A stretch of DNA of 64,000 nucleotides from Nitrospirota bacterium (GTDB lineage: Bacteria; Nitrospirota; Nitrospiria; Nitrospirales; Nitrospiraceae). Below, in pieces: positions 31,478 to 45,805 of the stretch. The stretch lies in assembly GCA_040757595.1 (NCBI GenBank), contig JBFLWP010000007.1, positions 92,748-156,747 of the forward strand. Direction: 5' to 3'. Position numbers and translations under genes: made by a program. Position 1 is the stretch's first letter, and each line of letters begins with the position of its first letter. Below the pieces are notes generated by a model that did not search any database, was not told the DNA's origin, and was given only the letters and a program-made list of their open reading frames with translations.

Positions 31478-33251
31478 TGTGGACCCTTCCGTCCGTTCCG
31501 CGCTGACCCGTCCCGGCAATCTCGTCTTCCCCTCCAACTTGCCCCACCTTCGCGACCCGAGCGCCGCGGGCGGACGAGTCGTCCGCCTTCCGAGCGGCCA
31601 TCTCGTGCTGTACGGAGCCCACGGCCGACGCATCCTGGCCACCGACCCGGATGGCCACCCGCTGCACGAGTGCGAGTGGCGCACCGCGCCGGACGGAACC
31701 GCTGCCTTGGCTCGTGCGCGCATCCGGCTGGACTGGGACCAATGGGTCGGGATCAAACCGGAGGGCCTCGTCAACGCCACGGCCCTGGACCTGTCCCGGA
31801 AGCCCGGCTGGCAGAAGCTCACCGCCGACGACCTCCGGCAGATGGCCGCGCAGGCGCTACAAGTCCCGATCGGGGAAGTGCGGTTCTTCTACGGGGACGA
31901 TGATCTGGTCATTGACCGGCGTGGGCAGGCGACGATCAGGCACAGGAAGGACGCCTTCTACGTGCTGGACGACGGCACCTTCGAGCGGGCCCGTTTCATG
32001 GCCTGCATGGGCGCGATGCACTGGGCCAGGATCGATTTCCTGCCGGTCGTGGAGCTGTTCCAATCGCTCCTGCCGGGGACCGGCAGCGCCACGTTCGAGC
32101 TGATCCGCGGCCTCTACGACGATCAGAACCGGGACGAGCCGCTCCCGCTCCGCTATCGCGGCATCCCGACCTATCCCTCCGAAGCCGCCTTCCGTCTGTT
32201 CAGTGCCTTCTTCACGCCCCAGGGTCCGGGGGGAAGCGACCCGTTCCCGGTCTTCATGGACGTGCCGCGCTCCCACGAGGTGACCTGGCTGCCCGTGCCG
32301 GATCAGCCGCGGCGCTACTTCGATGAGCCGCACCGCCTGTGCCTGACCGTCAAGGGAGGTCTCGTCCAGAAAGTGACCGTGGCGGACGATCCGACCGGTC
32401 TCCCCTACGTGGCCGCTGGACCGCACGGGTTCGCCCCCTGCGACCGATCCGTCCACGTGGCGCAGGGCAAGTTGGTGCTGAAAGAGGGGGAGAGGAGCAG
32501 CGAGATTCCGATCAGTCCGATCTGGGGAAACCTGCACGAAACCCTCGCCCCTAAGGAGCGAGGGGAGGGAAGTTGGCGGGCCCTGTTCGGCGGACCGCCG
32601 CCGGCGGTCACGCCGTCGGAGGCCTATTCGGCCGTGCTCCTCTATCCGGACGACGACCGGGAGATTGACGAGGCAGGGAGCCAGCCGTTCGTCGCGGACT
32701 ATCTGGAAGACCTCGTCGAGCAGCGGCCGGAACTGGCCGGAAAGGTCGCGCAAGCCTCCCGCATCCTGATTGACGGCTTCGACGCGGCTCTCGACGCCTG
32801 CATCCGCTTGGACCGGCCGAGGGACTATACGGTGCTCTACCGGCATCCGGCCTTGGCCCAGAAGCAGGCCCAGAATCTCTGGAACAAGCTGGCGCAAGCG
32901 CAGCGGCTCGACCGGACCAGGCGGATCACGTTCCTGCCGGCCGAGTCATCCAGCCGGCGGACCTACGAGCAGCAGCATGACCTGATCTACCAGTGGGGCT
33001 CGTTTGCGCGCTTCGACCAGCAGGCAAAGCTGACCGAAACCGTCGGCGCCATTGCCGCCGCGCTCAAGCCGGGAGGGTTCGCTTTTGCCGTGGGGCCGAC
33101 GATGCTGGCCCCCCTCATGCGGGCTCGGGGACTCCGTGTTCTGCGCTCCGAGCCGGTCGAGTCTCTCCCGACCTTCCGCATGCACCGGACCATCCTGCCG
33201 CAGGCGCGTCTCAAACCCGGCCTGACGCTCTTTCATCTGACCAAGAGCTGA
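31452..33251 (+). CDS. Unrecognised 599-residue protein
   Basis: I do not recognise the family. The ATG at 31452 overlaps proA by 26 nt; an in-frame GTG at 31479 would remove the overlap. There is no signal peptide and no membrane helix, so it is cytoplasmic. The N-terminal third has beta-rich phrases (RVVRLPSGHLVLYGAHGRRIL) and an acidic GEVRFFYGDDDLVIDRRGQ. The middle holds SDPFPVFMDVPRSHEVTWLP. The last 90 residues (LTETVGAIAAALKPGGFAFAVGPTML, followed by LRVLRSEPVESLPTF) resemble the late strands of a class I methyltransferase, but no GxGxG SAM loop is seen. Function unknown. Confidence 0.7.
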   Translation: MAPAKSVNDVDPSVRSALTRPGNLVFPSNLPHLRDPSAAGGRVVRLPSGHLVLYGAHGRRILATDPDGHPLHECEWRTAPDGTAALARARIRLDWDQWVGIKPEGLVNATALDLSRKPGWQKLTADDLRQMAAQALQVPIGEVRFFYGDDDLVIDRRGQATIRHRKDAFYVLDDGTFERARFMACMGAMHWARIDFLPVVELFQSLLPGTGSATFELIRGLYDDQNRDEPLPLRYRGIPTYPSEAAFRLFSAFFTPQGPGGSDPFPVFMDVPRSHEVTWLPVPDQPRRYFDEPHRLCLTVKGGLVQKVTVADDPTGLPYVAAGPHGFAPCDRSVHVAQGKLVLKEGERSSEIPISPIWGNLHETLAPKERGEGSWRALFGGPPPAVTPSEAYSAVLLYPDDDREIDEAGSQPFVADYLEDLVEQRPELAGKVAQASRILIDGFDAALDACIRLDRPRDYTVLYRHPALAQKQAQNLWNKLAQAQRLDRTRRITFLPAESSSRRTYEQQHDLIYQWGSFARFDQQAKLTETVGAIAAALKPGGFAFAVGPTMLAPLMRARGLRVLRSEPVESLPTFRMHRTILPQARLKPGLTLFHLTKS

Positions 33252-33258
33252 CCCAAAT

Positions 33259-33285
33259 TAAGGCCCGCGCGGTTTTTGCCGATAA
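33259..33285 (+). promoter_or_regulatory. Possible sigma28 (FliA-type) promoter of the HDOD gene
   Basis: A perfect GCCGATAA -10 element (33278-33285) is preceded by 11 nt and then TAAGGCCC (33259-33266), which matches only the TAA of the TAAAGTTT consensus. It lies about 50 bp before the HDOD start codon. The -10 match is striking; the -35 match is weak. Confidence 0.4.
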
Positions 33286-33336
33286 GAAGATTGGTGACGG
33301 TCCACAGACCCGGCACCGACAGGTCTACGCGCACCC

Positions 33337-34194
33337 ATGAACCCCTGGATCGACACGCTGTTCTCCAACGAGGCCCTTCGGCGCCTGGTGGAGCAGATTC
33401 ACACCCTGCCGAGCCTGCCCGCCATCTATCGTGAGCTGCGGGACGAGCTTCGATCGCCGGACCCCTCCATCGACAAGGCCGCCCGCATCATTGCCAAGGA
33501 CATGGGCATGGTGACCAAGATCCTCCAAGTGGTCAACGCGCCGTTCTTCGGCCTGTCCACGAAGATCTCCAACCCGGTCCAAGCGGTGGCGTTTCTGGGT
33601 TTGGACCGCCTCAAGGCCCTCGTCCTTTCCATGCAGGTCTTCTCGCAATTCCGCGGAACCCGGTTGGCCTTTTTCTCGCTGGAAGTGCTGTGGCGCCACA
33701 GCTTGGCGACGGGCGGCCATGCACGGGCCATCGCGAAGGAGGAGAAGGCTCAGCCGCAGGTCATTGACGACGCCTTTACCGCGGGGCTTTTGCACGACGT
33801 GGGGATTCTGGTCCTGATCACCAATTTGCCGGAGAAATACACGGACGCTCTGGCCCTGATGCAGGACCGGGGAATCGCGGAGTGGGAGGCCGAATACGAA
33901 GCGTTGGGCGCCACCCACGGGGAGGTGGGCGGGTATTTGCTGGCCAATTGGGGCCTGGAGGGCCCGATTGTGGAAGCCGTCTCCTACCACCACGACCCGA
34001 TGCGGTCCGTCAGCCAGCCCTTCAGTCCGCTGGCGGCGGTGCACGTGGCCAACGCGGTGGACGAGGAACAGCACGAATCGGACCTGGGCGGCATCCCGAC
34101 GCCGCTGGACACGGCCTATCTGGCCGCCTGCGGCTTGGCTGACCGGCCCAGAACGTGGCGGGCCGTCCGCCGGGGAGCCGTTGTTCTGTCTTGA
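33337..34194 (+). CDS. HDOD-domain signalling protein
   Basis: HDOD domains are HD-like helical modules that usually lack the HD catalytic pair and act in signalling, often in motility and c-di-GMP circuits. This 285-residue protein is one HDOD domain: HTLPSLPAIYRELRDELRSP, KDMGMVTKILQVVNAPFFGL, AVAFLGLDRLKALVLSMQVF and AFTAGLLHDVGILVL are typical. It includes LLHDVG and, later, LGATHGEVGGYLL plus VSYHHDP. No extra catalytic domain is attached. A sigma28-like -10 box precedes it. Its stop codon lies inside the -35 box of the pyr promoter. Confidence 0.9.
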   Translation: MNPWIDTLFSNEALRRLVEQIHTLPSLPAIYRELRDELRSPDPSIDKAARIIAKDMGMVTKILQVVNAPFFGLSTKISNPVQAVAFLGLDRLKALVLSMQVFSQFRGTRLAFFSLEVLWRHSLATGGHARAIAKEEKAQPQVIDDAFTAGLLHDVGILVLITNLPEKYTDALALMQDRGIAEWEAEYEALGATHGEVGGYLLANWGLEGPIVEAVSYHHDPMRSVSQPFSPLAAVHVANAVDEEQHESDLGGIPTPLDTAYLAACGLADRPRTWRAVRRGAVVLS

Positions 34195-34219
34195 CAGGGC
34201 CGGCCTGACCCAGTAGGAT
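34191..34219 (+). promoter_or_regulatory. Promoter of the pyr operon
   Basis: TTGACA (34191-34196) and TAGGAT (34214-34219) are separated by exactly 17 nt. Transcription would start near 34226, some 9 nt before the PyrR-binding hairpin. The stop codon of the HDOD gene overlaps the -35 box. Confidence 0.7.
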
Positions 34220-34234
34220 ACGGCTACCTTTAAT

Positions 34235-34918
<684 letters not shown>

Positions 34919-34930
34919 TGGAGGCTGACC

Positions 34931-35851
34931 ATGAGCCTCAAATGCAAAGACCTGATCAGCATCGCGACCCTGTCGCCCGACGAGATCCTGCTCGTCCTGG
35001 AGACCGCCGACTCCTTCAAAGAGGTCAGCGGACGCGACATCAAGAAGGTGCCGGCGCTCCGGGGCAAGACCGTGGTCAACTTCTTCTTCGAGCCCAGCAC
35101 GAGGACCCGCACTTCCTTCGAGCTGGCGGCCAAGCGGCTCAGCGCCGACGTCATCAACTTTTCGCCCTCCTCCAGCAGCGTCGTGAAAGGCGAGACGCTC
35201 CTGGACACGGCCCGGAACGTCGAGGCGATGCAGGCCGATATCATCGTGCTGCGGCACCAGGCGGCGGGGGCGGCGGAGACCCTGGCCCGCGGCGTCAAGT
35301 CCTCGGTGATCAACGCGGGGGACGGCTGGCACGAGCACCCGACCCAGGCGCTTCTGGACCTGTACACCCTGCGGGAGAAGAAGCGGGAGTTTAGAGGGCT
35401 CCGGGTGGCCATCGTGGGGGATCTCGCCCACAGCCGGGTGGCCCGGTCTAACATCCACGCGCTCACGAAGCTGGGCGCGGAGGTCCGGGCGGCGGGCCCG
35501 CCGACCATGATGCCGGCCTGCCTGGACCGGCTGGGCGTCAAGGTCTATTACAACCTGGACGAGGCCCTGCGCGGCGTGGACGTGATCATGATGCTCCGCC
35601 TCCAGTTGGAGCGGCAGGGGCGGGCGCTCTTCCCCTCCATCCGCGAATACTCCCAGCTCTACGGCTTGACCGCCGAGCGGCTCAAGCTGGCCGAGCCGGG
35701 CGCGCTCGTCATGCACCCGGGTCCCGTCAACCGCGGGGTGGAGATCGCCCCGGAGGTGGCGGACAGCTTCGCCTCGGTGATTCTGGACCAGGTCGCCAAC
35801 GGCGTCGCGGTGCGGATGGCGGTCCTGTATCTGCTGTCCGGCGCGGCCTAG
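34931..35851 (+). CDS. pyrB: Aspartate carbamoyltransferase catalytic subunit
   Basis: PyrB joins carbamoyl phosphate and aspartate to carbamoyl aspartate. An ATG lies 12 nt after pyrR behind a GGAGG site. The carbamoyl-phosphate motif [18 protein letters not shown], the [12 protein letters not shown] segment, [16 protein letters not shown] and the [10 protein letters not shown] tail identify it. At 306 residues it has the expected length. No pyrI regulatory subunit gene follows, so control is likely through the PyrR attenuator alone. Confidence 0.97.
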   Translation: MSLKCKDLISIATLSPDEILLVLETADSFKEVSGRDIKKVPALRGKTVVNFFFEPSTRTRTSFELAAKRLSADVINFSPSSSSVVKGETLLDTARNVEAMQADIIVLRHQAAGAAETLARGVKSSVINAGDGWHEHPTQALLDLYTLREKKREFRGLRVAIVGDLAHSRVARSNIHALTKLGAEVRAAGPPTMMPACLDRLGVKVYYNLDEALRGVDVIMMLRLQLERQGRALFPSIREYSQLYGLTAERLKLAEPGALVMHPGPVNRGVEIAPEVADSFASVILDQVANGVAVRMAVLYLLSGAA

Positions 35852-35924
35852 GGCCGCGGTGCGAGGCTCAGGTGCGGCAAGCGGCCAAGTCTGCAACCAA
35901 CCGATCGTTGAAAGCTGAACGCTG

Positions 35925-37223
35925 ATGGCTCTTTTGATCAAAGGCGGACGGGTGATTGACCCGGGACGGATCAACGGCCCGGCCGACGTGCTCATCGAGA
36001 ACGGGAAGATCGCGGCGGTCGGTCCGAACCTGAAGCTTGCGCGCAACGGCGACCCTGGACTGCAGATCCTGGACGCGACCGGCAAGCTGGTCGTCCCCGG
36101 CTTCGTGGACCTGCACGTTCACCTGCGCGAGCCGGGCTTCGAGTACAAGGAGACGATCCTGACCGGCACCGCGGCGGCCGTGGCCGGCGGCTTTACGTCC
36201 GTCTGCTGCATGCCGAACACCAACCCGGTGAACGACAACCAGTCCATCACCGAGTTCATCCTCGACCAGGCCCGCGCCGCCGGCAACGCCCGCGTGTTTC
36301 CGATCGGCGCGATCACCAAGGGCTCAGAAGGCAAGGAGCTGGCCGAGATCGGCGACCTGCGGCGGGCGGGCTGCGTGGCCATCTCGGACGACGGCCGGCC
36401 GGTCATGAACAGCCTCGTCATGCGCCGCGCGATGGAATACGCGCTGGCCTTCGACCTTCCCGTGATCGACCATTGCGAGGACCTGCACCTGTCCGAGGGC
36501 GGCTGCATGAACGAGGGGTTCGTCTCCACCCAATTGGGACTGCCGGGCATCCCCTCGGCGGCGGAGGACGTGATGGTCGCCCGCAACCTGGCCCTGGCCG
36601 AGTTGACCGGCGCGCGGCTGCACCTGGCCCACGTCAGCACGGCCGGCTCGGTCCGGATGGTCCGGGAGGCGAAGGCCCGCGGTCTGAGGGTCACGGCGGA
36701 AGCCTGCCCGCACCATTTCACGCTGACCGAAGAGGCCGTGCGCGGCTTCAACACCCACGCGAAGATGAACCCGCCGCTGCGCACTTGGCAAGACGTGCAC
36801 GCGATCAAGGAGGGGCTGCGGGACGGGACGATCGACGTAATCGCGACGGACCATGCCCCGCACGCGGCCCAGGACAAGCAGCGGGAGTTCGCCGACGCGC
36901 CCTTCGGCATCGTGGGGCTGGAGACCGCCCTGCCGCTGACCCTCGCCCTGGTCGAGGAAGGAATTCTGCCGCTGGAAGGTGCGATCGCCAAGCTGACGAC
37001 CGAGCCGGCCCGGGTCTTCAGCCTCGCGCAGGGGAGCCTGGCCCCAGGAGCCGACGCCGACCTCGCCATCGTGGATCCGGAACGGTCGTGGGAAGTGGAC
37101 CCGGCCCGGTTCCGCTCCAAGAGCCGGAACACCCCGTTCGCCGGCTGGAAGGTCAAGGGCCGGGTCACGGCGACGCTGGTGTCCGGACGGATCGTGTATG
37201 AACTCCCCGAGGACGGCCGGTGA
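35925..37223 (+). CDS. pyrC: Dihydroorotase
   Basis: PyrC cyclises carbamoyl aspartate to dihydroorotate. The 432-residue protein belongs to the type I (allantoinase-like) class. It has the zinc motif DLHVHLREPGFEYKETI, the CMPNTNPVNDNQ loop, HLAHVSTAGSVRMVREAK and DVIATDHAPHAAQDKQREF with the catalytic aspartate. All visible metal ligands are present, so it should be active rather than an inactive PyrC' partner. It lies 73 nt after pyrB and its stop overlaps the next start. Confidence 0.96.
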   Translation: MALLIKGGRVIDPGRINGPADVLIENGKIAAVGPNLKLARNGDPGLQILDATGKLVVPGFVDLHVHLREPGFEYKETILTGTAAAVAGGFTSVCCMPNTNPVNDNQSITEFILDQARAAGNARVFPIGAITKGSEGKELAEIGDLRRAGCVAISDDGRPVMNSLVMRRAMEYALAFDLPVIDHCEDLHLSEGGCMNEGFVSTQLGLPGIPSAAEDVMVARNLALAELTGARLHLAHVSTAGSVRMVREAKARGLRVTAEACPHHFTLTEEAVRGFNTHAKMNPPLRTWQDVHAIKEGLRDGTIDVIATDHAPHAAQDKQREFADAPFGIVGLETALPLTLALVEEGILPLEGAIAKLTTEPARVFSLAQGSLAPGADADLAIVDPERSWEVDPARFRSKSRNTPFAGWKVKGRVTATLVSGRIVYELPEDGR

Positions 37224-37774
37224 TGAGCGACGCGCCGCCCGTGAACGGTCACCCGCCGGCCCTCGCACGGTCCCTGCGCGGCGCGCGGGGGCTGGTCGTG
37301 TGCTCGACGCTGGAGCTGCTGGCCCTGGCGGTCTGGGTCGGCGGGCTGGTCGTGATCGTGGCCGCGGTCATTCCGGCCGTGTTCAACACCTTCGGGATGG
37401 AGCCGGGAGGCCGGTTCCTGACCCGCGTGTTCGACGGCTATAATAGGCTCACGGTCGGGGCCATCGTGGTGCTGGCGGCCGCGGCGGCGTGGCGGCTCCG
37501 CGTCGATCGCGCGGGGCTCGGGCGAGCGGAGATCGCGCTTCTGGCTCTGATGGCGGGCGTGGCGGCGGTGATCATGCTCTGGCTCGGTCCCCGGTCGATC
37601 GGCCTCCAGGAGCAGGCCTTCGCGGCCCAGGGGGAAGCGGAGCGGAAGGTGGCCTACGAGGCGTTCTTTCGGACCCACACGGTCGTGCGCGGCCTGTACC
37701 TCCTGAACCTGGGATTGGGCGTCGCGGTGCTGACCGTGAAAGCGCGAGCATGGCGCATGAATTCTCCGTTTTGA
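37223..37774 (+). CDS. DUF4149-type inner-membrane protein
   Basis: The ATG overlaps the pyrC stop (TGATG). The 183-residue protein has four hydrophobic helices: [57 protein letters not shown] and [19 protein letters not shown]. Between helices 3 and 4 is a polar loop ([20 protein letters not shown]) that precedes [10 protein letters not shown]. This layout matches DUF4149/TMEM205-like proteins of unknown role. Its place between pyrC and carA makes it part of the pyr transcript, but no pyrimidine link is known to me. Confidence 0.75.
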   Translation: MSDAPPVNGHPPALARSLRGARGLVVCSTLELLALAVWVGGLVVIVAAVIPAVFNTFGMEPGGRFLTRVFDGYNRLTVGAIVVLAAAAAWRLRVDRAGLGRAEIALLALMAGVAAVIMLWLGPRSIGLQEQAFAAQGEAERKVAYEAFFRTHTVVRGLYLLNLGLGVAVLTVKARAWRMNSPF

Positions 37775-37830
37775 ATCTTGAGTCGTCCGAAAACAGTGAC
37801 TGCAAACTCAACACTCCCAACTCCAAACTG

Positions 37831-38974
<1,144 letters not shown>

Positions 38975-38982
<8 letters not shown>

Positions 38983-39952
38983 GTCCCCGAAGAGCGTTCG
39001 GCCCCTGACGTGCGGGATCGGCGTGGTGGCCGCAGCCGCGCTGCTGTCGAGCTGCATCACGATCAATCTGCTGCCCATGCCCGGTCCGCTCCACGAAGAC
39101 CAGCTGAGCGGCAGCGGCTCAGCCAAGGTCCTCGTGATGGAACTGTCCGGGCTGATCAGCTCGGCGGACGGCGGCGGGCTCATCGAGCAACCCAATCTCG
39201 TCGCCCGCGTCAAGGAGGAGCTCACGCTGGCGGCGGAGGACCGGAAGGTCAGCGCGATCGTGCTCCGCGTCAACAGCCCGGGTGGAACCGTGACCGCCTC
39301 CGACATGATCCACCATGAGCTGCGGGCCTTCAGAGCGAAGCGCAAGATTCCCGTGGTGGCCTCGATCATGGACGTCGGCGCCTCCGGCGGCTACTACATC
39401 GCGGTGGCCGCGGACAAGATCGTCGCCCACCCTTCGTCCGTCACCGGCAGCATCGGCGTGATCATGATGACGGTCAACGCCCGCGGGTTGCTGGAGAAGG
39501 TCGGGGTGGAAGCCACCGCGGTGACGTCCGGCCCGAAGAAGGACATGGGCTCGCCCTTCCGCCCGATGACCGAAGAGGAACGGGCCATTTTCCAAAGCGT
39601 CATCAACTTCTTCTACGAACGGTTCCTCACCGTCGTCCGGGAAGGCCGTCCCAACTTGAAAGCCGACGAGGTGCGGAAGCTGGCCGACGGGCGCATCTAC
39701 TCCGGCGAGCAGGCGAAGGCTGCCGGCCTGGTGGACGAAATCGGCTACCTGGACGACGCGATCGAGCTGGCCAAGCAGCAGGCCAGTCTTTCGGAGGCCC
39801 GCGTCGTCGTGTACCGGCGCGCGGGGGAATACCGCCCCAACATCTACGCCCGCTGGATGGGCGGCGGAAGCCTCGCAGGCCTGGCCAGCCTGGACCTGAT
39901 GACCCTGGTGCGCGGCGGCACGCCGCAGTTCATGTACCTGTGGTGGCCATGA
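38975..39952 (+). CDS. sppA: Signal peptide peptidase SppA (short, lipoprotein form)
   Basis: SppA degrades cleaved signal peptides at the membrane. The ATG overlaps the carA stop by 8 nt. The N-terminal segment ends in a lipobox LSSC (Cys27), so the protein is probably lipid-anchored rather than transmembrane. The ClpP-like core has the serine in [14 protein letters not shown] (Ser137) and the general-base lysine in [13 protein letters not shown] (Lys189). The [19 protein letters not shown] segment is typical. At 325 residues it is the single-domain form. Confidence 0.9.
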
Positions 39953-40008
39953 TTCAAGACGGGCACGAGGCGCGAGGCAAGGGACGAGAGGCTCGTGACC
40001 AGCGGATC

Positions 40009-40944
40009 ATGAGCACGCCGATCGGGCGTCGCGCCGCCCTGTATCTTGGGGCGCGCGGCGCCTTCGGGCTCTGGGCCGTCCTGGGGACCGGCGCGTTCCT
40101 CAGCCTGATCGAGTCGGTGGCCGGCTGCGTCAAGGCGCCGGGGACTGCACGCGATCAGTTGATCTTCATCTCCGAGGAGAAGGAAATGGCGTTGGGGGTC
40201 CAGGCTTTCCGGCAAGTCCTGCGGGGCACTCGCCTCAACGAGAATCCGGAGATCAACGAGATGGTCAACCGGGTGGGGCAGAAGATCGCCCAAGCGGCCA
40301 ACAAGCCCGAGTACCATTGGGAGTTCGCGGTAATTCAGGAAGACCGGATGGTGAACGCCTTCGCCCTTCCGGGCGGCAAGGTCGCCGTCTTTACCGGCAT
40401 CCTCAAGTACACCAAGCACGAGGCGGGCTTGGCCACGGTGATGGGCCACGAGGTCGCGCACGCGCTCCAGCGGCACGGGGCGGAGCGGATGAGCCGGGGC
40501 ATCCTCGAGCAGATCGCCCAGGTCGGCGCCATGGCGGGCGCCGTGACCGGAGCCGTCAACCCGGGCGTCATGCAGGGCCTGCAGAGCGCCTACGGCGTGG
40601 GGTTTTCCTTGCCGTTCAACCGGAAGCAGGAGTCGGAAGCAGATTACATCGGGCTCCAGCTCATGGCCAAGGCCGGCTACGATCCGCACGAGGCGGTGCC
40701 GTTCTGGGAACGGATGAGCGGATGTCCGCGACAGATGATCGGCAAGCTCTGCTTCCGGTCCACCGCGGCGATTCCGGAGTTCCTCTCCACCCACCCGTCG
40801 GACGTCACCCGGATCAACCAGATCGAGGCGTGGATTCCTGACGCCATGCGCTTCTATCACGCGACAGGCGTGCCGGAGACGCCCCAGGCACCGCCGCCCC
40901 AGCCGTATAAGCCGCTGATCGGGCCGATGCCGCAAGCAGGCTGA
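40009..40944 (+). CDS. M48-family zinc metallopeptidase lipoprotein
   Basis: I place the start at MSTPIGRRAALYLG; the longer frame upstream reads through word-repeat DNA. A hydrophobic segment ends in a lipobox SVAGC (Cys40). The zinc site is MGHEVAHALQRHG (His147, Glu148, His151) with the third ligand in QESEADYIGLQLMAKAGYDP. The fold matches periplasmic M48 peptidases such as LoiP and BepA, which survey outer-membrane proteins. The tail is proline-rich. Together with sppA it makes a small proteolysis unit inside the pyr cluster. Confidence 0.88.
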   Translation: MSTPIGRRAALYLGARGAFGLWAVLGTGAFLSLIESVAGCVKAPGTARDQLIFISEEKEMALGVQAFRQVLRGTRLNENPEINEMVNRVGQKIAQAANKPEYHWEFAVIQEDRMVNAFALPGGKVAVFTGILKYTKHEAGLATVMGHEVAHALQRHGAERMSRGILEQIAQVGAMAGAVTGAVNPGVMQGLQSAYGVGFSLPFNRKQESEADYIGLQLMAKAGYDPHEAVPFWERMSGCPRQMIGKLCFRSTAAIPEFLSTHPSDVTRINQIEAWIPDAMRFYHATGVPETPQAPPPQPYKPLIGPMPQAG

Positions 40945-40946
40945 CC

Positions 40947-41042
40947 CCGTGATGAGTGATGTGTGAAGGGTGACGATAGAAGTGTGAACGTTCCCTTGCG
41001 ATTTTACACGGTCTCATCACCCATCACCCATCACCCATCACT
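40947..41042. repeat. Word-palindrome (word ~ATCACCC) upstream of carB
   Basis: The left arm (40947-40975) iterates GTGATGAGTGATGTGTGAAGG. The right arm (41008-41042) is four tandem ATCACCC-type words, inverted relative to the left arm. Positions 41013-41034 of the right arm are identical to 42519-42540 inside carB. Confidence 0.75.
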
Positions 41043-41059
41043 GGCTTTGCTGTAGAACT

Positions 41060-44325
<3,266 letters not shown>

Positions 44326-44326
<1 letters not shown>

Positions 44327-44397
44327 AGGCGCGAGGCTCGGGGCGTGGGCATCATTTTCTGTGGTCCCTTGCCTCGTGCCATGTGCCTCGCACCCGC
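44326..44397. repeat. Word-palindrome (word ~GCGAGGC) between carB and greA
   Basis: The left arm is AGGCGCGAGGCTCGGGGCGT. The right arm is CCTTGCCTCGTGCCATGTGC followed by CTCGCACCC. The arms are imperfect inverted repeats about a centre containing ATCATTTTCTG. Confidence 0.6.
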
Positions 44398-44414
44398 ACC
44401 ATAAGCGAGGAGAT

Positions 44415-44891
44415 ATGCCGACACCGATCACGAAGAAAGGATACGACGCGCTCAAGGCCGAGCTGGATCGGCTGAAGAAGGTGGAGCGCCCGAAGGTCAT
44501 CGAGGCCATCGCCGAGGCCCGGTCCCACGGGGACCTGAGCGAAAACGCCGAGTACGAGGCGGCGAAGGAGCGGCAGGGCTTCATCGAGTCCCGCATCACC
44601 GAGCTGGAGCGGAAGCTGGCGGACGCCCGCATCATCGACACGTCCAAGCTGGCGAGCGAGACCGTGGTCTTCGGTGCGACCGTGGTGCTGCTGGACGTCG
44701 AAGCGAACCAGAAGAAGCAGTACACGCTGGTGGGGCAGGACGAAGCGGACCTCAAGAACGGGAAGATTTCGGTCCAGTCGCCGGTCGGGAAGGCGCTGAT
44801 CGGGCGCCGCGTCGGCGACCTGGTGGAGGTCACCACCCCGGCGAAGGTCGTGGAGTATGAGATCCGCGAGATCCGGTTTGAAGAACTCTAA
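44415..44891 (+). CDS. greA: Transcription elongation factor GreA
   Basis: GreA enters the RNA polymerase secondary channel and stimulates cleavage of backtracked RNA. The ATG is preceded by a GCGAGGAG site. The N-terminal coiled coil carries [21 protein letters not shown], whose acidic tip is the catalytic part. The C-terminal FKBP-like domain has [22 protein letters not shown]. At 158 residues it is the standard size. In some genomes greA follows carB, as here. Confidence 0.97.
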   Translation: MPTPITKKGYDALKAELDRLKKVERPKVIEAIAEARSHGDLSENAEYEAAKERQGFIESRITELERKLADARIIDTSKLASETVVFGATVVLLDVEANQKKQYTLVGQDEADLKNGKISVQSPVGKALIGRRVGDLVEVTTPAKVVEYEIREIRFEEL

Positions 44892-44892
44892 A

Positions 44893-44978
44893 CAACCGTG
44901 AAAGGTAAAAGGTGAGACGTGAAACGTAAAAGGATTCCTGCACAGCACGTCTCACATTTCACGTCTCACGTCTAACGT
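44893..44978. repeat. Word-palindrome (word ~ACGTGAAACGT) between greA and the SAM hydrolase gene
   Basis: The left arm iterates CGTGAAAGGT, GAGACGTGAAACGT and similar words. The right arm iterates CACGTCTCACATTTCACGTC and TCACGTCTAACG. They are inverted with respect to each other. The ATG of the next gene follows immediately. Confidence 0.7.
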
Positions 44979-44979
44979 C

Positions 44980-45786
44980 ATGGCGAGCGCCATTTCCCTC
45001 ATCACCCTCCTGACCGATTTCGGCACCCGCGACTACTTCGTGGCCAGCATGAAGGGGGTGATCTTGAACGTGAACCCCCAGGCCCGCATCGTGGACCTTT
45101 CCCACGAGGTTGCGCCCCAATCGGTCGAAGAGGCGGCCTATCTCCTCAAATCCTGCTACAAGTACTTCCCGGACGGGACGGTGCACGTGGCGGTCGTGGA
45201 TCCGGGAGTCGGAAGCAAGCGGCGGCCCTTGCTGGTCTCCACCTCCCGCTACCACTTCGTGGCTCCGGACAACGGGCTCCTGACCTACATCCTCGACGAA
45301 GATCTGGGCGTCGAAATCCGCACGATCGAGAACAAGCAGTACCGGCTGGACTCGGAGGGGGCCACCTTCGACGGGCGGGACCTCTTCGCGCCGGCCGCCG
45401 CCTGGCTGACCAGGGGCCAGCCGCCCGGCTCCTACGGCCGGCTGATCCGGGACCCGGTGAAGCTGCCGATCAAGGAGCCGGTCGTTCAGGACAAAGTGCT
45501 GCGCGGCGAGGTCGTTTACGTGGACCGGTACGGGAACCTGATCTCGAACATCACCCCGCTGCATTTGAAGGAGATTCAGGGAGTAGCGAGGAAGTCCGAG
45601 TCGGACTTGACGATCCGGCTCGGCGGCGTGAGCATCCAGGGGCTCGTGACCTGCTACGCGGACGGCGACCGGCACAAACCCCATGCCCTCATCAACAGCA
45701 ACGGTCAGGTGGAGATTTTCCTCAAGGAAGGCAGCGCCGCCGACGCGTTCAAGTGCGGCCGCGGCGAAAAGATCGACGTCTTCTGA
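44980..45786 (+). CDS. SAM hydroxide adenosyltransferase (DUF62 family)
   Basis: Enzymes of this family split S-adenosylmethionine with water (hydroxide) to adenosine and methionine; relatives are the chlorinase and fluorinase. The 268-residue protein has the N-terminal signature ITLLTDFGTRDYFVASMKG, then RIVDLSHEVAPQSVEEAAYLL and HVAVVDPGVGSKRRPLLV. The C-terminal domain begins near GRLIRDPVKLPIKEPVV and includes VDRYGNLISNI. A halogenase-specific insertion loop is not seen, so hydrolysis is the likely activity. Its physiological use is not established. Confidence 0.92.
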   Translation: MASAISLITLLTDFGTRDYFVASMKGVILNVNPQARIVDLSHEVAPQSVEEAAYLLKSCYKYFPDGTVHVAVVDPGVGSKRRPLLVSTSRYHFVAPDNGLLTYILDEDLGVEIRTIENKQYRLDSEGATFDGRDLFAPAAAWLTRGQPPGSYGRLIRDPVKLPIKEPVVQDKVLRGEVVYVDRYGNLISNITPLHLKEIQGVARKSESDLTIRLGGVSIQGLVTCYADGDRHKPHALINSNGQVEIFLKEGSAADAFKCGRGEKIDVF

Positions 45787-45805
45787 ACAGAGGGGAGGGT
45801 TCACG

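Noticed and set aside
40947..41042. CRISPR-like array, considered because of tandem ATCACCC words.
   Set aside because: The units are 7 nt long, contiguous and without spacers, and no cas genes are present.
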